A DNA stretch of 64,000 nt, from assembly GCA_019636375.1 (NCBI GenBank), contig JAHBXS010000002.1, positions 1 to 64,000 of the forward strand, in the 5' to 3' direction. Source of the stretch: Pirellulaceae bacterium. Its GTDB lineage: Bacteria; Planctomycetota; Planctomycetia; Pirellulales; Pirellulaceae. Shown in pieces: positions 18,493 through 27,858 of this stretch. The notes below the pieces were generated by a model. The model saw only the letters and a list, made by a program, of their open reading frames with translations, did not search any database and had not been told where the DNA came from. The position numbers were made by a program, and so were the translations under genes. Position 1 is the first letter of the stretch, and each line of letters begins with the position of its first letter.

Positions 18493-18746
18493 GTTGGCGA
18501 CTTGCAGACCCAATTTGCACCGTTTTTCTGTGCGATTCCGCCCGCTTTATGCGACTTTATGGCCAATGAAATTTCAAAAAGTCGCCCGATCCCCAACAAC
18601 GTGAGCGGATTCGCTGTTTGTTTCATTTTCGAAGAATAGTTCCCATCGCGATTGCCATTAGTGACGATAATCAATTTGGGGGTATCATGGCTGAATCGCA
18701 TTGATCGTTTTGGGATTTACCTCACGAATTTTCCTACTGACTTAAA

Positions 18747-19496
18747 ATGGCCAAACAACCGAAGAAATTACCGAGCAGTGAACCAAGTGTCTTTTGGTCA
18801 CCCATTAAACGAGGTGTGGTTTCGATTGTGCTGGTGTGTTACCTGTTGGTATTGTTCTTTGGACCAATGACGAATCCGATTGCTACGGAGGAACTAACGG
18901 TTCCGATCGCGAGAACCCTGCGTCCTGCTCATCAGGCATTATTTCTGGGGCACGGTTATCGATTCTTCGCTCCGAATCCCGGCCCAAGCCATCGTGTGCC
19001 CTACAAAATTTATAATGGTGCTGAACTCGTCGCCGAAGGTACGTTTCCTGACCGCGAGCGGAATTGGCCGCGTGTGATTTATCACCGCTGGTTTATGCTG
19101 AGCGAAACACTGTTCGAAGAGTTGAACCAAACCCCAGACCAAGAGAGTTTCGACGAGTCGCAACGCTTTATTCAAGAGCAGATTGAACGATTTCAGCAAG
19201 CAGGGCAGGGGAGGCTCGCGGCACCTTTAATTGCTCGACACGAACGTTTCGAACGAATGTATCCTCAGACCCTCAAACGCATTGACGGACTCAAGCAATC
19301 GATTGCACAGAAGTTGATGGAGCAATTCGGAGGGACACGTATCGAGTTGTACGTTCAAGAACGGGGACTTCCCACACCGGCTCAAATCGTCATCGGAGAA
19401 AAACTGAATGACAGTCGAAGATTGAGCGAACCAATTTTGATCGGCGAATATCGTCGTGATGATGAATTGCCTCCTCCTGAGGTGAAGCAACAATGA
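18747..19496 (+). CDS. Membrane-anchored partner of HTTM protein, unknown
   Basis: This 249-residue protein has one membrane helix near the N-terminus (GVVSIVLVCYLLVLFFG). It then has a short conserved-looking block (LGHGYRFFAPNPGPSHRVPYKI) and a helical, charged middle that may form a coiled coil. I do not recognise an enzyme motif. Its stop overlaps the start of the HTTM gene by four bases (ATGA), so the two are almost certainly translated together and probably work together. The same two-gene arrangement may be general in planctomycetes, but I could not check. Confidence 0.6.
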   Translation: MAKQPKKLPSSEPSVFWSPIKRGVVSIVLVCYLLVLFFGPMTNPIATEELTVPIARTLRPAHQALFLGHGYRFFAPNPGPSHRVPYKIYNGAELVAEGTFPDRERNWPRVIYHRWFMLSETLFEELNQTPDQESFDESQRFIQEQIERFQQAGQGRLAAPLIARHERFERMYPQTLKRIDGLKQSIAQKLMEQFGGTRIELYVQERGLPTPAQIVIGEKLNDSRRLSEPILIGEYRRDDELPPPEVKQQ

Positions 19497-20419
19497 ATGG
19501 TGAACTATTGGATGTCAAAACATACGGAAGGGCTTGGCTCGACGGCTGGAACCGATTTTGGTTTCTACCGGCTGATCCGCTGACCTTGGGGCTGTTGCGA
19601 TTGTTGGCCGGTGCGGTGATTTTTTATACGCATTTGGCTTGGACCTTTGAGCTGGAGACCTTTTTCGGCAGTCGGGCAATCATCCCCGCCGAGCATCGCG
19701 CTTTGTTGAATGATGGAATGAGCTTCACATGGAGTCACTTCGATTGGCTTCCTTCAGCTTTGTTGTGGCCGGCACATCTTTCGGCACTAGTGGTGATGGC
19801 CATGTTTATGGTGGGATTTAAGACGAGAGTCACCTCGGTCATCACCGCTTGCCTAGTAATTTCTTATGCCAATCGAGCAACGGGCGCACAATTTGGGCTG
19901 GATCAAATCAACGCATTTTTGGCGATGTATTTGGCGATGGGCCCCTCCGGGGAATCGTTCTCAGTTGACCGCTGGTTGAAGGCTCGAGCGGGAATTCCGC
20001 TCGCTTCTCCATGCGTCATGGCCAATTTGTCCCTGCGGTTAATTCAGGTTCACATGTGCGTCGTCTATTTCTTTGCGGGCGCTGGAAAGCTATTGGGAGA
20101 AACTTGGTGGGAAGGGACCGCGATATGGGGCGCGGTTGCCAACCTGGAGTACCAGACACTCGATTTGACTTGGCTGGCCAGCGAATTGTGGTTGGTAAAT
20201 ATCCTCACCTGGAGCACCCTGTTTTGGGAGGTCAGTTACCCCTTCTTGATCTGGCCCAAGCTAACGAGACCGCTATGGATTCTGATGGCGGTCGGTGTTC
20301 ACTTGGGAATCGGGCTCGCGATGGGAATGATGACGTTTGGACTGATCATGGTCGTGGGGAATTTTGCCTTTTTGACTCCGGCATTTGTTCGCCGCTGGGC
20401 TGCCCCGCTCGCCCGTTGA
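19493..20419 (+). CDS. HTTM-domain membrane protein
   Basis: This 308-residue polytopic protein resembles the HTTM (horizontally transferred transmembrane) domain, which is related to vitamin K-dependent gamma-carboxylase. The visible features are PLTLGLLRLLAGAVIFYTHL at the first helix, FFGSRAIIP, the fourth-helix region with LIQVHMCVVYFFAGAGKLLGETWWEG and a later FWEVSYPFLIW. The reaction of most bacterial HTTM proteins is unknown. It begins at ATG 19493, overlapping the stop of the upstream gene. Confidence 0.82.
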   Translation: MNGELLDVKTYGRAWLDGWNRFWFLPADPLTLGLLRLLAGAVIFYTHLAWTFELETFFGSRAIIPAEHRALLNDGMSFTWSHFDWLPSALLWPAHLSALVVMAMFMVGFKTRVTSVITACLVISYANRATGAQFGLDQINAFLAMYLAMGPSGESFSVDRWLKARAGIPLASPCVMANLSLRLIQVHMCVVYFFAGAGKLLGETWWEGTAIWGAVANLEYQTLDLTWLASELWLVNILTWSTLFWEVSYPFLIWPKLTRPLWILMAVGVHLGIGLAMGMMTFGLIMVVGNFAFLTPAFVRRWAAPLAR

Positions 20420-20489
20420 GCAAACGACCTGTCGCTCTCTATAATCAGGGTTTGTTTTTAGACCTTCTTTCAGTTCAAGGATCAACCTG

Positions 20490-21518
20490 ATGTCGCTGCG
20501 AATTGCGGTTGCGGGAGCAACCGGCATGGTCGGCTCAATTGTTTTAGAGCAGTTGGCCGCGCGCCATTTAGAATTTGCGAGTTTAAAACTGCTGGCCTCT
20601 GCGAATTCGGTGGGTAAACGAATAAAATTCCGCGATCAAGAATTGCCCGTGGAGTTGCTGTGCCCGGACGCTTTCGCCGATGTCGATCTGGTGATCGGAT
20701 CGACTCCTGATGAGGTAGCTGCCGAGTTTACCCCGTGGGCCGTCGAACGGGGAGCGATTGTGGTGGACGAAAGTGGCTACCATCGCATGTTGGACCATGT
20801 TCCCTTGGTGATTCCTGAAGTCAATCCTCATGCGATTGCTCAGCATCAGGGGATTATCGCGAGCCCCAATTGCTCGACAACTCAGTTGGTGATGGCCCTC
20901 AAACCGTTGCATGATGCTGCGCGAGTCACCCGTGTGGTCGTATCGACTTATCAGGCGACCAGCGGAGCAGGGACGCAAGCCCAACAAGAACTGCTCGACT
21001 CAACCCGCTCGGCTCTCGATGGAAAAACTGCGGCACCTCAGATTTTCCAACATCCAATTGGTTTCAATCTGATCCCTCAAATCGGTTCGCCAAAGCACGA
21101 AGGCTACACCTCCGAAGAAATGAAAATGGTGTGGGAGACTCGCAAAATCCTGGAAGATGACCGCATCGAGGTCTGCCCAACGTGCGTGCGTGTTCCGGTT
21201 TCGAATTGCCACAGCGAATCAATCATGGTCGAAACAGAACGCCCGGTATCGGTCGCCGAGGCGCGTGAGCTGTTTGCGGCCTTCCCCGGCTTACGAGTTG
21301 TCGATGATTTGGCAGCGAAAGAGTATCCGATGCCACTAAATTGCGATGGCCGCGACGAAGTGTTTATCGGGCGAATTCGCCGCGACATTAGTCATCCGAG
21401 TGGATTAGCTTTTTGGTGCGTCAGTGACAACTTGCGGAAGGGAGCTGCGACCAATGCCGTTCAAATTGCCGAACTGATCATGTCTGGCAAATACGCCCCA
21501 TGCGTTACTTCAAACTGA
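20490..21518 (+). CDS. asd: Aspartate-semialdehyde dehydrogenase
   Basis: This 342-residue cytoplasmic enzyme reduces beta-aspartyl phosphate to aspartate semialdehyde in the Lys/Thr/Met/diaminopimelate pathway. The Rossmann loop is AVAGATGMVGS. The catalytic cysteine is Cys128 in SPNCSTTQ, and the substrate-binding region includes CVRVPVSNCHSES. The length is normal. It overlaps truA by 19 bases, so the two are expressed together. Only the Asd step of the pathway is in this window, apart from pheA in aromatic synthesis. Confidence 0.95.
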   Translation: MSLRIAVAGATGMVGSIVLEQLAARHLEFASLKLLASANSVGKRIKFRDQELPVELLCPDAFADVDLVIGSTPDEVAAEFTPWAVERGAIVVDESGYHRMLDHVPLVIPEVNPHAIAQHQGIIASPNCSTTQLVMALKPLHDAARVTRVVVSTYQATSGAGTQAQQELLDSTRSALDGKTAAPQIFQHPIGFNLIPQIGSPKHEGYTSEEMKMVWETRKILEDDRIEVCPTCVRVPVSNCHSESIMVETERPVSVAEARELFAAFPGLRVVDDLAAKEYPMPLNCDGRDEVFIGRIRRDISHPSGLAFWCVSDNLRKGAATNAVQIAELIMSGKYAPCVTSN

Positions 21519-22261
21519 CCGTCGCCTACGATGGCAAAAGTTACGTCGGCTGGCAGGCTCAAAACAACGGCCTCTCGGTGCAAGTCACCTTAGAGCAGGC
21601 TTGGCTTAAGTTGACGGGCGAGAAGCGGCGGATCACGGCCAGTGGACGAACCGACTCTGGAGTTCACGCAGAAGCTCAAGTTTGCAGCGTGCGCACAGAA
21701 TCCTCTCTCCCATCATCGGTCTTCCTCAAGGGACTGAATGCATACTTGCCCGACGACATCGTGGTGATTGGGGCCGAAGAAATGCCCGGCGACTTTCATG
21801 CGATTCGAGATGCCCTCGGTAAGACCTACCGCTATCAAATTCAATCGGGGCCGATTCGAAACGTGCTGGCTCGGGATTTTTGGTGGTACGTTCCCCCGCA
21901 TTTAGACGTTGCCGCCATGCGTTCTGGGGCTAAGTTTTTAGTCGGCAAACATGACTTCGCGGCCTTTCAGACTACCGGTTCAGACCGCCTGACCACGGTC
22001 CGGACGGTGACGGAATTGCGGTTGGAGTACCGCGAAGAGCCCCCATTTCAATGGGTGCAAATTTTTATTTCGGCAGATGGCTTTCTCTATAATATGGTTC
22101 GCTGTATCGCCGGAACGCTGGCTGAAGTGGGTAAAGGCAAACACCCTCCTGAGTGGTGCCGTGAAGTTTTGCAATCGTGCGACCGCACCCGTTCTGGCCC
22201 CACCGCACCGCCGCACGGCCTGTGCTTGATCTCGGTCGATTATCCCAAAACTTCCCCCTAA
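21500..22261 (+). CDS. truA: tRNA pseudouridine synthase A
   Basis: The protein has 253 residues and modifies uridines 38-40 in the tRNA anticodon arm. The catalytic aspartate is Asp52 in SGRTDSGVHA. Other family blocks are YDGKSYVGWQAQ, KTYRYQI and FLYNMVRCIAGTL. The start at 21500 lies inside asd (19-base overlap), fitting translational coupling. Its TAA overlaps the TAG of the convergent glycosyltransferase gene, leaving no room for a normal terminator. Confidence 0.95.
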   Translation: MRYFKLTVAYDGKSYVGWQAQNNGLSVQVTLEQAWLKLTGEKRRITASGRTDSGVHAEAQVCSVRTESSLPSSVFLKGLNAYLPDDIVVIGAEEMPGDFHAIRDALGKTYRYQIQSGPIRNVLARDFWWYVPPHLDVAAMRSGAKFLVGKHDFAAFQTTGSDRLTTVRTVTELRLEYREEPPFQWVQIFISADGFLYNMVRCIAGTLAEVGKGKHPPEWCREVLQSCDRTRSGPTAPPHGLCLISVDYPKTSP

Positions 22262-23166
22262 GTCTTACTGCTTTTTTTGCGGAGAGCATTCAAACGGCCT
22301 TGAGCCAAACCCCAATTTGCAAGATGAGCGAACCAGGCTGGCGATGGCGTTGTATTTTGGGTTAGTCGATAACGCATTGCATACCATTTGGCGAGAACCC
22401 ATTGTTTCCAAGTTGATCCATTTTCCGCGCGGCCCAAACGTTCGCCCTGTCCAACGAAGTACCGCCAAACATACTCGGTAGAAGCTCGCGACTTCGGAAT
22501 CAAATGTTGGACCGGGTTGTTCGGGACCCAACTCCCGACATGCCCATCGGCAAGCAAACGCCGCATCATCTCGAGTTCATCTTCGCCGAGTACCCGGTCT
22601 TCCTGGCGTCCTAAATCGGTATCAAATCGGTATTTTTTTTGCACATCGGTGCGAAGTGCAAAATTCGCTCCGTAGGGCAAACATTCTTTGGTAAAAGCAA
22701 GCGAATCATTTCCCAAATCGCGTGCAGCAAAACATCCGGAAACCGCAGGCCAGTTTTCTTCAATCCACGCAGGCTTGCCGCCCACAAAAACAGGCTCAAT
22801 TGCCGCGCCCCAAAACGATTCGTGAGCGTGACTTTCGGCGCGTCGAATGTAGGCTTCTAACCATTGAGAGGGAACCAGAACATCATCGTCGGTCCACACA
22901 ACAAGCTCGCCTTGCAAATTGTCCACTGCTCGATTCCGCGCGTGGGTGTGTCCGAGCACAGGTTCGTAGAGTGGGACGATTTCGAGGGACGATTCGCGAA
23001 GCGATTGAATGAGTTGCGACGTCCCATCGGTTGAGTTGTTATCGACAATTAGGATGCGACGTTTCCAACCGGCGGGCAGGGTCGTTTTAAAAATCGAATC
23101 GACCGTTGCCTCCAGCATTGCGGCTCGATTCCAAGTGCAAATGGCCACCTCAATCGTCTTGACCAT
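22258..23166 (-). CDS. Family 2 glycosyltransferase
   Basis: The protein has 302 residues from ATG 23166, supported by the upstream GGAGAGG; an ATG at 23193 that overlaps the previous stop would add nine residues. The GT-A fold is clear: VAICTWNRAAMLEATVDSIF, IVDNNSTDGTSQLI and the metal-binding VVWTDDDVLVP. A C-terminal region after about residue 240 (WRYFVGQGERLGR) is typical of GT2 proteins making surface glycans. It closes a - strand operon of glycan genes. Donor and acceptor cannot be told. Confidence 0.88.
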   Translation of the reverse strand: MVKTIEVAICTWNRAAMLEATVDSIFKTTLPAGWKRRILIVDNNSTDGTSQLIQSLRESSLEIVPLYEPVLGHTHARNRAVDNLQGELVVWTDDDVLVPSQWLEAYIRRAESHAHESFWGAAIEPVFVGGKPAWIEENWPAVSGCFAARDLGNDSLAFTKECLPYGANFALRTDVQKKYRFDTDLGRQEDRVLGEDELEMMRRLLADGHVGSWVPNNPVQHLIPKSRASTEYVWRYFVGQGERLGRAENGSTWKQWVLAKWYAMRYRLTQNTTPSPAWFAHLANWGLAQGRLNALRKKSSKT

Positions 23167-23189
23167 CGCTACATTCCTCTCCGACAGGG

Positions 23190-24317
23190 TCATTGAGTGA
23201 GGGCAATCAATCGCTTGCCGAATTCCTCGATTGGATCAACCGAATATTTTGCTCGGATCGAGCGTCCGGCTTCTTCGCCAAGCTCACGCCATTGTTCGCG
23301 TTTGGCCCAGGCTCGTTCGAGTGCCTCATCAAGCAAATCGATGGTCGCGTAAGGGGCGATAAAACCGGTGTGGTCCGGGCGCAATAATTCCGAGTTCCGC
23401 CCGGTGTTGGTGGTGATCGCCACGCGGTTACACAGCATTGACTCGACAACAACAAGTGCCGCACCTTCGTATCGCGATGGGAGCAACAGAGCATGGTTCT
23501 TTCGCCAAATATCTTCGACCTCGGTCATGAATCCGCCGAGCTTCAACTTATCTTCGAGCCCATGCATTTTGATGAGTTCCACCAACTGCCGCTCGTTCCC
23601 TTGGTCTTTGCCATAAAACGTGATCTCAATCGGTCGCTCGCGCCATTTGGGGCGACTCATCACATCGACGACCAGGTCTTGTCCCTTGGATTGAAAATGA
23701 ATTCGCCCGACACAGGCCAGTCGAAAAACGCCATCATCCGCTGGCCAATCGATTTTTGCATCTCGATCCACGTTGAAAGGGTTATCAACGATCTCAGCGT
23801 TGGACAGTTTCATTGCCAAATTGGTTTCGACCTTGTGTTGATTCTCTTCCGAAACGAAGAAAACTTTTTTAGCGCCTGAGTACCAGCGCCGATAGGAATC
23901 GATCGTGTCGCTGTGGATAAAAAAGAAATTACTTGCGCTTTGCACATTGATCGCGTAAGGGACCTTGGCAGCAAGGCATTCGTCGGCCACAGGAATTCGG
24001 TCAGGGTGATAACCCAAGGTGACGAGTACCGCATCTGGTTCGATTTCTTCGACCCAAGACGGGCCGCGCTGACTTCCACGGATTGCAGTAAAACGTTGTT
24101 TTTGTGTCTCCCAAAAAGTTAAAGGACGATCACGGAACCAAAGCTCTCCACCGCCACGCCCTAGTTCATCGAGTTGATCAGCCGCCTTGGGCCACCATTT
24201 GAAATTGACTCCCACCTGATGCTGTTGCTTTTGCAACCAGCGCGCCGTGCGGTACCACAGTTCCTCACTGCCACCCCAAGGGACGCCGGACATGCAAGAG
24301 TAAAAACCGAATTTCAC
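23190..24317 (-). CDS. Family 4 glycosyltransferase (group 1)
   Basis: This 375-residue protein has the GT-B fold. The N-terminal half carries SGVPWGGSEELWYRTARWL. The C-terminal nucleotide-sugar domain has FRLACVGRIHFQSKGQDLVVD, LGGFMTEVEDIW and PSRYEGAALVVVESMLC, with the conserved E-x7-E-type region there. Such enzymes transfer sugars from activated donors during polysaccharide or glycolipid synthesis. Its stop abuts the family 2 transferase, and it follows the sulfotransferase by 30 bases, making one transcription unit. Confidence 0.9.
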   Translation of the reverse strand: MKFGFYSCMSGVPWGGSEELWYRTARWLQKQQHQVGVNFKWWPKAADQLDELGRGGGELWFRDRPLTFWETQKQRFTAIRGSQRGPSWVEEIEPDAVLVTLGYHPDRIPVADECLAAKVPYAINVQSASNFFFIHSDTIDSYRRWYSGAKKVFFVSEENQHKVETNLAMKLSNAEIVDNPFNVDRDAKIDWPADDGVFRLACVGRIHFQSKGQDLVVDVMSRPKWRERPIEITFYGKDQGNERQLVELIKMHGLEDKLKLGGFMTEVEDIWRKNHALLLPSRYEGAALVVVESMLCNRVAITTNTGRNSELLRPDHTGFIAPYATIDLLDEALERAWAKREQWRELGEEAGRSIRAKYSVDPIEEFGKRLIALTQ

Positions 24318-24347
24318 AGACGACTCAATATGAATAAAACGTAAGGA

Positions 24348-25061
24348 TCAACAAATTTTTTCGGACACGGCTCGGTGATTCTCTGCCGCAAAATCATAAA
24401 CTTTTTTCAATAGCGGATAATCCGAGTAGAATTGATCTCGCAAAGACTCGGGGACTTTTTCATCGTAATTCGAAACGTTCATGTGCGGCAGGTCTCGCTC
24501 GGGCTTCCCCAATATTTTGGCCAAATTTCTGAGCGTTTGCTCCATATCTTCGAAAATTCCCATGTAAACGAACCGCTCGGAAAGCACTTGCTGATAGTTG
24601 ATGAGCGACACATTTTGCGGCAAATGGTGGTACAGCCAGTAGGGGTAACCACGTACATACTCCGAGACAGACGGAAACTGTTTCGAGAAATCGACCTGTT
24701 CACCACGAAACCAAAACTTCCCCTCTTTGCTTCGCCCTTTAGCAAAGAAGTACATCGACACGATCAAATCGAAGGGGTCGCGGAGGATCGTGAAATACTG
24801 CGTGATCTCTGGATAGTAGTAAGGGAGCCCATACCCTCGTCCATGATTGAAATGTCCGTGAATGCACTTGACATTCGGCAACCAATTTCCATTCGCATCA
24901 AGAGCCTCAACTTTGGGAAGCAAAATATCTTGCGTCTCATCCTGATTCAACTTGTGATAGGCTGGCCCGAACCATTCCTTGAGCAACCGGACCACGCTGG
25001 TCCCAGCACACTTGGGTATGTGCGTGTAGATAATCGGTTCCTCTGGATTGTAGGTCTTCAT
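24348..25061 (-). CDS. Sulfotransferase family protein
   Basis: The protein has about 237 residues from ATG 25061; the TTG at 25115 is a weaker alternative. The 5'-phosphosulfate loop is THIPKCAGTSVV and the 3'-phosphate region is FTILRDPFDLIVSMYFF, both diagnostic of the PAPS-dependent sulfotransferase fold (carbohydrate, family 2 type). It would transfer sulfate from PAPS to a glycan. Between glycosyltransferase genes, it suggests a sulfated surface polysaccharide. The gap before it is 96 bases. Confidence 0.85.
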   Translation of the reverse strand: MKTYNPEEPIIYTHIPKCAGTSVVRLLKEWFGPAYHKLNQDETQDILLPKVEALDANGNWLPNVKCIHGHFNHGRGYGLPYYYPEITQYFTILRDPFDLIVSMYFFAKGRSKEGKFWFRGEQVDFSKQFPSVSEYVRGYPYWLYHHLPQNVSLINYQQVLSERFVYMGIFEDMEQTLRNLAKILGKPERDLPHMNVSNYDEKVPESLRDQFYSDYPLLKKVYDFAAENHRAVSEKIC

Positions 25062-25157
25062 TAATACAGACTTGTCAACGGTCAATTGGCTATCAGTACA
25101 TCTCACATAAAACAATAGTTTATCGCAAATCGCGGAGCGTGAGTAGTTGTCTGAAGA

Positions 25158-26531
25158 CTACTCACTCTCACCCTCCGTCGTTTCAGAACCGGCTTCTTGT
25201 TCGGTTTTCCCTGGAGCAGGATCACCTAAACGAAACACCCCTGTTCGCCATTTTTTTAATCGCTCTTTCGCAGCATCCAGGCGGTCTTTTGTGCTGTTGT
25301 ACTTGTTCTGTAGCTCGTCGATGCGTTCGTTGCGTTCGTCAAGTTGTTGCAAAACTCGATAGAGTTGGTCGGGAATTTCCTCCAGACGTCCCTTTAGCAA
25401 ATTCAATTCCAACTGTAATTGTTCCAGATCGGAACTTTTGAGAATGGGGTTTTCAGGATACAGTTGCGAAAGGTCATAGCCCGATTCAACCGGCGAGAAA
25501 CCAAATCGCTCGTCTGTCAGAATGCGATGAGGAAACTCTAACGGAGTCCCAGCCGTGCGTGATTCCTGTCCGACTTGTATCATCCGCTCGATCAATTCGA
25601 TAAGGCGAGGGGTAGCCGGTCCGTTGCATTCGAGCTGGTCATGCAGCACGTGGTTTTGAAACAGCATCTTTGCTGCGGGGGGATCGGCCAGTTCCCTTAA
25701 AATCGCGTTGAGGTGTTTCGGTGCATTGATCATCCAAGGCGCTGGGACGTAATGCGGTGTATTGTGGAAGTCGAGCACGGCGGTCGGACGCCCAAGTAGA
25801 GCACTTTCCAAAAAGATCGTTGACGGAGTTGTGATAACCGCATCGACTTGAGCAATCACATCATGTAACGGTGGCAATTCATCCAGCGGCGGCGCGTCTG
25901 GCAGGCCCACTTCTTCGTTCAGGCCATCGGTGAGTCGCCATACAACCTCTGTCGGACGCCCATTGACTAGCGGGTTTTCTGTAAGACGTTCTCGGAGGTG
26001 CTGAAGAGATTCGACGACGGCGGCACGTTGAACTTCGGTAAATGCTGGTTTGTTGGCGCTGCAGATTAAGAGACGAAACGGACCTGTCTTTGCGGGAGGT
26101 TCTGGAGTCGCCGTCAGCAAGCGATCCAAACGCGGGTAGCCGACCACTTCACACTTGCCGATGTTTCCCCACGACTCAACAACTCGCACTTGGCCCCGGC
26201 CAATACACGCCAACTTATGTCCCATCAGCGGCTGGAACACCGAACCATCGGCCAACTCAGGGTGCTCAAAGATATTGCGGTATTCCAAAATCCCGTCGGC
26301 CAGAATTAAGATCGGGATCCTTCCGTCGACTAAGATTCGCCGCAATGCCCCCACTTCATCCCAACGGTAATGAAGATGGGTCACGATCAAACCGCAATCG
26401 TCCGGCGGTATCCAAGTCCCTGGAAATTCTTGCACCACTTCGTAAGGGCGCGTGAGCGACTGGAGCCAGCTGAGATATAGCTGGCTTTCCAACGCAAACC
26501 GACACAGAATGTAGACTTTCAACTCCGCCAT
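25158..26531 (-). CDS. Glycosyltransferase-like protein with C-terminal coiled coil
   Basis: The protein has 457 residues. The first ~350 look like a GT-B or CDP-glycerol-transferase-like fold: FRLLICSANKPAF in the middle and DAVITTPSTIFLESALLGRPTA, the usual acceptor-side signature of such transferases. Residues ~370-430 (LEQLQLELNLLKGRLEEI and onward) form a long coiled coil, followed by a charged disordered tail. The coiled coil suggests oligomerisation or docking to a partner. It shares the operon with the sulfotransferase and both transferases. The enzyme activity is not certain. Confidence 0.6.
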   Translation of the reverse strand: MAELKVYILCRFALESQLYLSWLQSLTRPYEVVQEFPGTWIPPDDCGLIVTHLHYRWDEVGALRRILVDGRIPILILADGILEYRNIFEHPELADGSVFQPLMGHKLACIGRGQVRVVESWGNIGKCEVVGYPRLDRLLTATPEPPAKTGPFRLLICSANKPAFTEVQRAAVVESLQHLRERLTENPLVNGRPTEVVWRLTDGLNEEVGLPDAPPLDELPPLHDVIAQVDAVITTPSTIFLESALLGRPTAVLDFHNTPHYVPAPWMINAPKHLNAILRELADPPAAKMLFQNHVLHDQLECNGPATPRLIELIERMIQVGQESRTAGTPLEFPHRILTDERFGFSPVESGYDLSQLYPENPILKSSDLEQLQLELNLLKGRLEEIPDQLYRVLQQLDERNERIDELQNKYNSTKDRLDAAKERLKKWRTGVFRLGDPAPGKTEQEAGSETTEGESE

Positions 26532-26543
26532 TCAGATTCTTGA

Positions 26544-27464
26544 CTACTCGTCGTTCTTGGGAGAAGCCTCATTGGATTTCTCGCGCGCCAAGACTCGGCA
26601 CCGTTGTGCTTGCTCGCGCATTTGATCGGCCAATTCGAAAAGACTATTTTCCTCTAAGTCATTTGCCATGTCATCTATCCGCCGCGCGAAATCTCGTAAT
26701 TTTTTGACCTCGCAGATTCTTGTTGGCTGGCTGTTTTGTGGTCGGTTCTCCCCTAGATTCGGCGCGGAGTTTTGCCATTGTTGTGGACCGCCAAAATCTC
26801 TCGCTGCCGTACGAAACGTATCGGGCACATTGAAGTGTTGGGAATGCGGAGTTTGATTGTTCGGAAAGCTTGGGGGAAGGAGTTCCCCCTGCGGACCAGA
26901 ATATCCAGGTGGTGCTGGAATGAATGGCGGATATTGTGGTACATATGGCAGGTGGGGATGAGCAGGATTCCAATTTGCCGTCGGTGGTTGAGGAGATGGC
27001 GGGGGAGGCAGCGTCGGCCCCCACGGCTGTGGCTGAAGCGAAGGCAACTGATCCTGAGCAGGATTTGACGCGATTCGAAGCAACTCTTCGCGAAATACTT
27101 CCTCAGTTTGCTCACCCTTGAATTCATCGCCAAGAACCTCTGCGACAGCCGAGCCGATTTGACGTCGGATCTCGACGAGCTCGTTTGGAAGATGAACCTG
27201 CTGTCCCTTCGCGGCATCCGAAACAGCTACATGAGGCACTGGTCGTTGCCCCTGTCGTTTGTCATGAGTCGGGTGAAGTTCTTGTGGGCGACTAATTGGA
27301 ATGCGAGTATAAACCTCGGATTTATCTTGCGGATTATGAACTGCGGCACTGACGGTTGAATTTGATTTTCCAGAAATCCCTTGTCCGCCAGCAAAAACCA
27401 AAACTGCTCCAAAGACCCCCAACACAACCAACCGCATTCCGCCAATTAAATACTTGCTCATCAT
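26544..27464 (-). CDS. Proline-rich exported protein
   Basis: This 306-residue protein starts with a signal/anchor helix (LVVLGVFGAVLVFAGG). A helical section (VEIRRQIGSAVAEVLG) precedes about 90 residues rich in Pro, Gln, Asn and His (LPPPPSPQPP, PQYPPFIPAPPGY). The C-terminal section has charged helices (KKLRDFARRIDDMANDLEEN). I recognise no family. It is the first gene of the glycan operon, 12 bases before the glycosyltransferase-like gene. A scaffold or surface-attachment role is plausible. Confidence 0.65.
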   Translation of the reverse strand: MMSKYLIGGMRLVVLGVFGAVLVFAGGQGISGKSNSTVSAAVHNPQDKSEVYTRIPISRPQELHPTHDKRQGQRPVPHVAVSDAAKGQQVHLPNELVEIRRQIGSAVAEVLGDEFKGEQTEEVFREELLRIASNPAQDQLPSLQPQPWGPTLPPPPSPQPPTANWNPAHPHLPYVPQYPPFIPAPPGYSGPQGELLPPSFPNNQTPHSQHFNVPDTFRTAARDFGGPQQWQNSAPNLGENRPQNSQPTRICEVKKLRDFARRIDDMANDLEENSLFELADQMREQAQRCRVLAREKSNEASPKNDE

Positions 27465-27858
27465 CGTTTCCAGTTGCTCTCAATCATTTAATTTCCGCCA
27501 AGCTGAGGGCTAAGTGTACCTTGGTGGGGCCGCAACTCCCAACGCCATCATCGAGCAGACGCTAGCAGTGGCCTGCCGCGCCAGCAAAAAAACGTCATTG
27601 GTATTTTTGGTCGGCTGAAGTAGCTTATTGGCCTCGAAAGGCGGGCGGGTTCTCGAACCAATTGTTCGGGGCATGCGTAGTCTTTCGGTTAAGCCGAAGT
27701 CTAGGATGGACTTGGGCCAGAATTGATGAGTCGCTCGATCTTAAGTATGTGGCACTGTTGTCGTTGTCGCGATTGTTTGAGAAGTGAGCAACTTACCAAG
27801 CGCGTCTGAATTTTTTCACGCCTTGCCAGATGGTTTTGGCGTTACAGGAGATTTGAGC
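27465..27858. other. Divergent intergenic region
   Basis: These are the upstream sequences of the glycan operon (- strand) and the metallopeptidase-like gene (+ strand). I see no gene, RNA or clear repeat in them. Both promoters must lie here, but no strong -35/-10 pair stands out. Confidence 0.6.
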
